Positions 13,085 to 15,621 of a DNA stretch of 15,621 bases are shown piece after piece. The translations under genes were made by a program, and so were the position numbers. Position 1 is the first letter of the stretch; each line of letters begins with the position of its first letter. The notes beneath the pieces were generated by a model. It was not told the DNA's origin and did not search any database. It saw only the letters and a program-made list of their open reading frames with translations. The stretch is from Alphaproteobacteria bacterium (lineage in GTDB: Bacteria; Pseudomonadota; Alphaproteobacteria; Rhizobiales; Hyphomicrobiaceae), in NCBI GenBank assembly GCA_024279745.1, contig JAJRRE010000378.1, positions 1 to 15,621 of the forward strand. Reading direction: 5' to 3'.

Positions 13085-13702
13085 ATGCCGACAATGCCTT
13101 CAATTTCGGCTCCCCTTTGTGCTCCCCAACGCCGCCAACATCTTGATGCAACTCATGTAATCCGCGCGCCGCGTCGGTCCTCCGACTGTTTCAAGCCGCA
13201 CCGGGTGCTGTTGCTAATGTCTTGTGCTGCAAGCAGTGCGCACGTAAATTTTCCAAATAAACACCGGGCACTCAAGCCGCAGACTTCTTGGCAGCTGTCA
13301 AAATTCCACGAATTTCACCCGATGACCCGGCCTTTGCCTCACTCGTTAGGGGCCGCGGCCGGCACCAATATGCTGGGTGAATGCGCTATTGCGATTCTGT
13401 GGGGCGCGAAAGCAGACCATTCGCCACAACATAAGCTAACAGGCGCCATATTGCAGGCTCAACACCGCCGCATGTCTCATGGCATGATACCTCACATGGT
13501 GGTTTGGGTCGGTTATTGCGCGCTTGCACAATCATGCGTGGGCGCAGCTCTCATCTTGCCGAGCGATCCTCATTTTGCCGAGCGATCCTGTGCCATAGGG
13601 ATCAGCGCCGATCAACTCGGTTCGGTGATTGATGAGGAGCACGCGCCGGCGGTGAGGCGGCATCATTGCCAAGCACCGCCATTCGCAAAAGGGGTATTGT
13701 GA
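13085..13702 (+). other. 618-bp stretch with a doubtful open frame (205 codons)
   Basis: The frame from ATG 13085 to TGA 13702 is open, but the product is rich in His, Pro, Arg, Cys and Ser, has no family motif and no good ribosome site. It contains a 19-bp tandem repeat. Two points keep it from dismissal: it runs uninterrupted for 205 codons, and its stop is one base before the next ATG (13704), as in coupled genes. A GCCGAAAT/ATTTCGGC hairpin covers its first codons (13079-13110). I regard it as more likely non-coding or decayed than a real gene. Confidence 0.25.
13552..13589. repeat. 19-bp tandem repeat, two copies
   Basis: CATCTTGCCGAGCGATCCT (13552-13570) and CATTTTGCCGAGCGATCCT (13571-13589) differ at one base. 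Confidence 0.85.
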
Positions 13703-13703
13703 C

Positions 13704-14297
13704 ATGAGTTATTCGAAATCAACCGGCATAGCATCGAGCAAATCGATTTTATCGACATCGCGCGATTTCCTGATTGGGCTGGTGATTTTTTCTGCCACCA
13801 CATTTGTACTTGTCGCGGATTTTGATCAACCGGGATCGGCGGTGCAAATCGGCCCCCTCTCAGCGGCGGCGGCCTCTCACCGACTTGCGCAACCAGAATA
13901 TCGGCTTCCAAGCGTGGAACCGGCTGGCATTCATTCAGGCGCTGTCGAGACAACTGCCGTTGGAACGGGGCAAGCGGCGCCAACCTTCAGATCGACGAAT
14001 ATTGTTGTTGCAGCAAGACCTTCTCCAACCCAGGCTTCTGTGCTCCAGGCTATCGGGTCTGCCGACATTGCGCTAGTTGCACTGAAAACCCCGAGCACTT
14101 TCGCCTCTCAACAATTGGCGATGGCATTGTTGGCTGTGCTATTTGCTACAATTTCCGTGGCAGTCTGCCGCTCGGTCCGTCACCTAAACGTCATAGCCCT
14201 TACCCCGCGCCTGAAATCGCGCAAAAAACTCAAATATAGCTCTTTGGGGAACGTTAACCGACGATTACAGATGAAAACAGTCGGTTTAGGGTCGTAA
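13704..14297 (+). CDS. Hypothetical protein with two membrane segments (197 aa)
   Basis: I do not recognise a family. The N-terminus has a Ser-rich start, then a membrane helix (about 21-38, DFLIGLVIFSATTFVLVAD). A loop of about 100 residues rich in Ala, Ser, Pro and Thr follows (residues 40-136), then a second helix (about 137-155, QQLAMALLAVLFATISVAV) and a basic C-terminal tail (RLKSRKKLKY). The likely layout is both ends inside and the loop in the periplasm. ATG 13704 is preceded by AGGGG at 13690-13694. A possible partner is the single-helix protein at 14581-15072, the next gene on the same strand, 283 bp downstream. The level of certainty that it is coding is moderate. Confidence 0.6.
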   Translation: MSYSKSTGIASSKSILSTSRDFLIGLVIFSATTFVLVADFDQPGSAVQIGPLSAAAASHRLAQPEYRLPSVEPAGIHSGAVETTAVGTGQAAPTFRSTNIVVAARPSPTQASVLQAIGSADIALVALKTPSTFASQQLAMALLAVLFATISVAVCRSVRHLNVIALTPRLKSRKKLKYSSLGNVNRRLQMKTVGLGS

Positions 14298-14357
14298 TGT
14301 GGCCGCGCCGCGCCTATATTCTGTTGCACTTCACGTGGCAGTCCACTCTGCGGTTAG

Positions 14358-14410
14358 GCCGTCAGTGCGTTGCATGGCGATTGCGCCGTCAGTTCTTTGC
14401 ATGGCGATTG
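14358..14410. repeat. 26-bp tandem repeat, two copies
   Basis: Copies at 14358-14383 and 14385-14410 match at 24 of 26 positions; each begins GCCGTCAGT and ends TTGCATGGCGATTG. The unit period is 27 bp. It lies about 170 bp upstream of the next gene (14581). Confidence 0.85.
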
Positions 14411-14580
14411 TCATTGAACGACGCTATGCAAATTGCGTAGTTATCCTGCCGACCCGTTGGATATGTAGATAGACGACACGGAATATGCCGATGAACCGCG
14501 CGGATTGCTGATTGCGTAGAGCTCAAAGACCACAAATGACCGGATCAGGTCTTCAGGTTAGATCTTTTGGGGAGACCAAA

Positions 14581-15072
14581 ATGCCATTGAACAGCCTATT
14601 AAAACGCGGCTTTGTCCCCTTCTTCGCCGGGGCCGGTATCCTCTGCGCCGGCCTTGTGGGTTTTGCCCTGCACAATCCCGACAAAGTGATTGGTAAAAGT
14701 TTTGGTCGAGTGCTGGCCGGACCGGGGGCGATTATTCAGGCGCAATGGACGGCTGAAGCAGATCATTTGAACCGGCCACAAATGCAACCAGCGCAAAACG
14801 TACAGCCCTTGCTGCTGCAAACAGTGCTGTCGGTTGGCGATCAAATCAGGCTTAAAGAGCCCGACCGCAGCGAAAATTCGTTTCAGATTCTCAACGTTGA
14901 GTTCTTAAACGATATAGTGACCCGCATTGATACATCGCTCGGCTCGGCGCACCATCTATTGATCACGGCGCAAGACGTGACGGATCAACACGGACGTATC
15001 ATCCGCTTTGTGCTGGATGTTGGCCCGGCGCAGGACAGCGCTCCCAAATCCTCTGGCGATCAAATCCTATAA
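14581..15072 (+). CDS. Hypothetical membrane-anchored protein (163 aa)
   Basis: No family recognised. One membrane helix near the N-terminus (about residues 12-31, VPFFAGAGILCAGLVGFAL) follows a short basic leader (SLLKRG), so it is anchored with the rest probably periplasmic. The body contains VLSVGDQIRL, FQILNVEFLNDIV and HHLLITAQDVTDQHGRIIRFVLDVG, beta-strand-like segments, and ends in a Ser/Gln tail. ATG 14581 is preceded by GGGGAG; the frame is open from 14512 but the upstream ATG lacks a ribosome site. Its 5' region contains the 26-bp tandem repeat. Confidence 0.65.
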   Translation: MPLNSLLKRGFVPFFAGAGILCAGLVGFALHNPDKVIGKSFGRVLAGPGAIIQAQWTAEADHLNRPQMQPAQNVQPLLLQTVLSVGDQIRLKEPDRSENSFQILNVEFLNDIVTRIDTSLGSAHHLLITAQDVTDQHGRIIRFVLDVGPAQDSAPKSSGDQIL

Positions 15073-15165
15073 CGCACGGCGTTACAATCCATCGCCTCAC
15101 ATTTTACCCGCCCAGTTCCGCTATGGCGACAGTTACAGCACTTGCAGCGCTTGAAGGGCGATATT

Positions 15166-15621
15166 ATGAGCAGCAAACACAGTTACGCGCTTCGTGTGGA
15201 ATGGACCGGCAACCGCGGCGATGGCACAAGTTCTTATAGCGCTTATGGCCGTGACCATTTGATTTCAATTCCCGGCAAACCGGCGCTTGAGGGATCGGCA
15301 GATCCGGCGTTTCGCGGCGATGCAGCCCGCTACAACCCTGAAGATCTTCTGCTGGCGTCTTTGTCTTCGTGTCACATGCTTTGGTATTTGCATTTATGCG
15401 CCGATGCGCAGATTATCGTGACTGCTTACCGCGATAACGCCAGCGGCATCATGCAACAAACCGATGACGGCAAAATCCGCTTCACATCGGTCACCTTGCA
15501 TCCGCAGATTACTTTGGCCGCCGGACAAGACAGCGCCAAAGCGCAGGCCCTGCATCATGCGGCCCATGACGCCTGCTTCATCGCCAATTCAGTTAACTTT
15601 CCGGTATTGTGCGAACCACGC
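15166..15621 (+). CDS. OsmC family peroxide-reducing protein (3' end cut)
   Basis: ATG 15166 opens a frame that runs off the right edge after 152 codons; the full protein is likely about 155-160 aa. OsmC/Ohr proteins are dimeric thiol peroxidases that reduce organic hydroperoxides with two cysteines, and act in oxidative defence. Both expected Cys are visible: Cys69 in LSSCHMLWYLHLCA and Cys137 in HDACFIANSVNF. The N-terminus YALRVEWTGNRGDGTSSYSAY and ADPAFRGD with NPEDLLLASLSSCH are typical of the OsmC-like group rather than of Ohr. AAGGG at 15153-15157 precedes the start. It is 93 bp after the unknown gene ending at 15072, so co-transcription is possible but unproven. Confidence 0.92.
   Translation, partial: MSSKHSYALRVEWTGNRGDGTSSYSAYGRDHLISIPGKPALEGSADPAFRGDAARYNPEDLLLASLSSCHMLWYLHLCADAQIIVTAYRDNASGIMQQTDDGKIRFTSVTLHPQITLAAGQDSAKAQALHHAAHDACFIANSVNFPVLCEPR

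Noticed and set aside
1..15621. tRNA or rRNA genes, transposases, integrases, phage genes
   Set aside because: No cloverleaf-like or rRNA-like stretch and no recognisable mobile-element protein was seen on either strand.

Overview
This window looks like a chromosomal segment of an alphaproteobacterium of moderate-to-high GC content. The evidence is a hisC-tyrC-chaC gene string, a class I aspartate/prephenate aminotransferase, a periplasmic class II cytochrome c, a Flp-type pilin with TTAA-N7-TTAA-like (CtrA-type) boxes upstream, DUF1330 and OsmC proteins, and sequence features resembling Hyphomicrobiales-like relatives. I see no phage, plasmid, insertion sequence, rRNA, tRNA or CRISPR array. 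The genus cannot be assigned by reading alone.

Layout. Positions 1-2185 (+) hold an amino-acid operon: the 3' end of hisC, tyrC (arogenate/prephenate dehydrogenase) and chaC (glutathione-specific gamma-glutamylcyclotransferase), all touching or overlapping. Positions 2186-2890 have no credible gene. They hold a dense cluster of short perfect palindromes and a pair of ~72-bp direct repeats. Positions 2909-4954 (-) encode an EF-G-like translational GTPase with a non-canonical G domain. A 635-bp gap follows, then a small + strand gene (5590-5835) with a strong terminator. Positions 5978-8971 (-) carry an alpha/beta hydrolase, a cytochrome c' with its own extended -10 promoter and terminator, and an aspartate-family aminotransferase. 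Positions 9169-11724 hold a possible 58-aa ORF (+), an orphan Flp pilin (-), an STM3941-family membrane protein (-) and a two-domain secreted protein (-). A DUF1330 gene (+) converges on a Gly/Asn-rich secreted protein gene (-) across a perfect bidirectional terminator. Positions 13021-15072 hold a doubtful ORF and two single-copy membrane-anchored proteins of unknown function (+). An OsmC-family gene runs off the right edge.

How the genes work together. HisC and TyrC act in histidine, tyrosine and phenylalanine synthesis. The aminotransferase at 7766-8971 belongs to the family that can also make arogenate, the substrate of a TyrC-type enzyme, but it is not in the same operon. ChaC and OsmC both touch thiol and redox metabolism. 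The rest is a mosaic of independent single-gene units, several with clear terminators.

The most unexplained material is the palindrome cluster at 2188-2834, the repeat-rich control region and leader of the low-complexity secreted protein (12873-13070), and the repeat-flanked unknown membrane genes at 13552-15072. I found no convincing new multi-gene system; the candidates are listed with honest weights.
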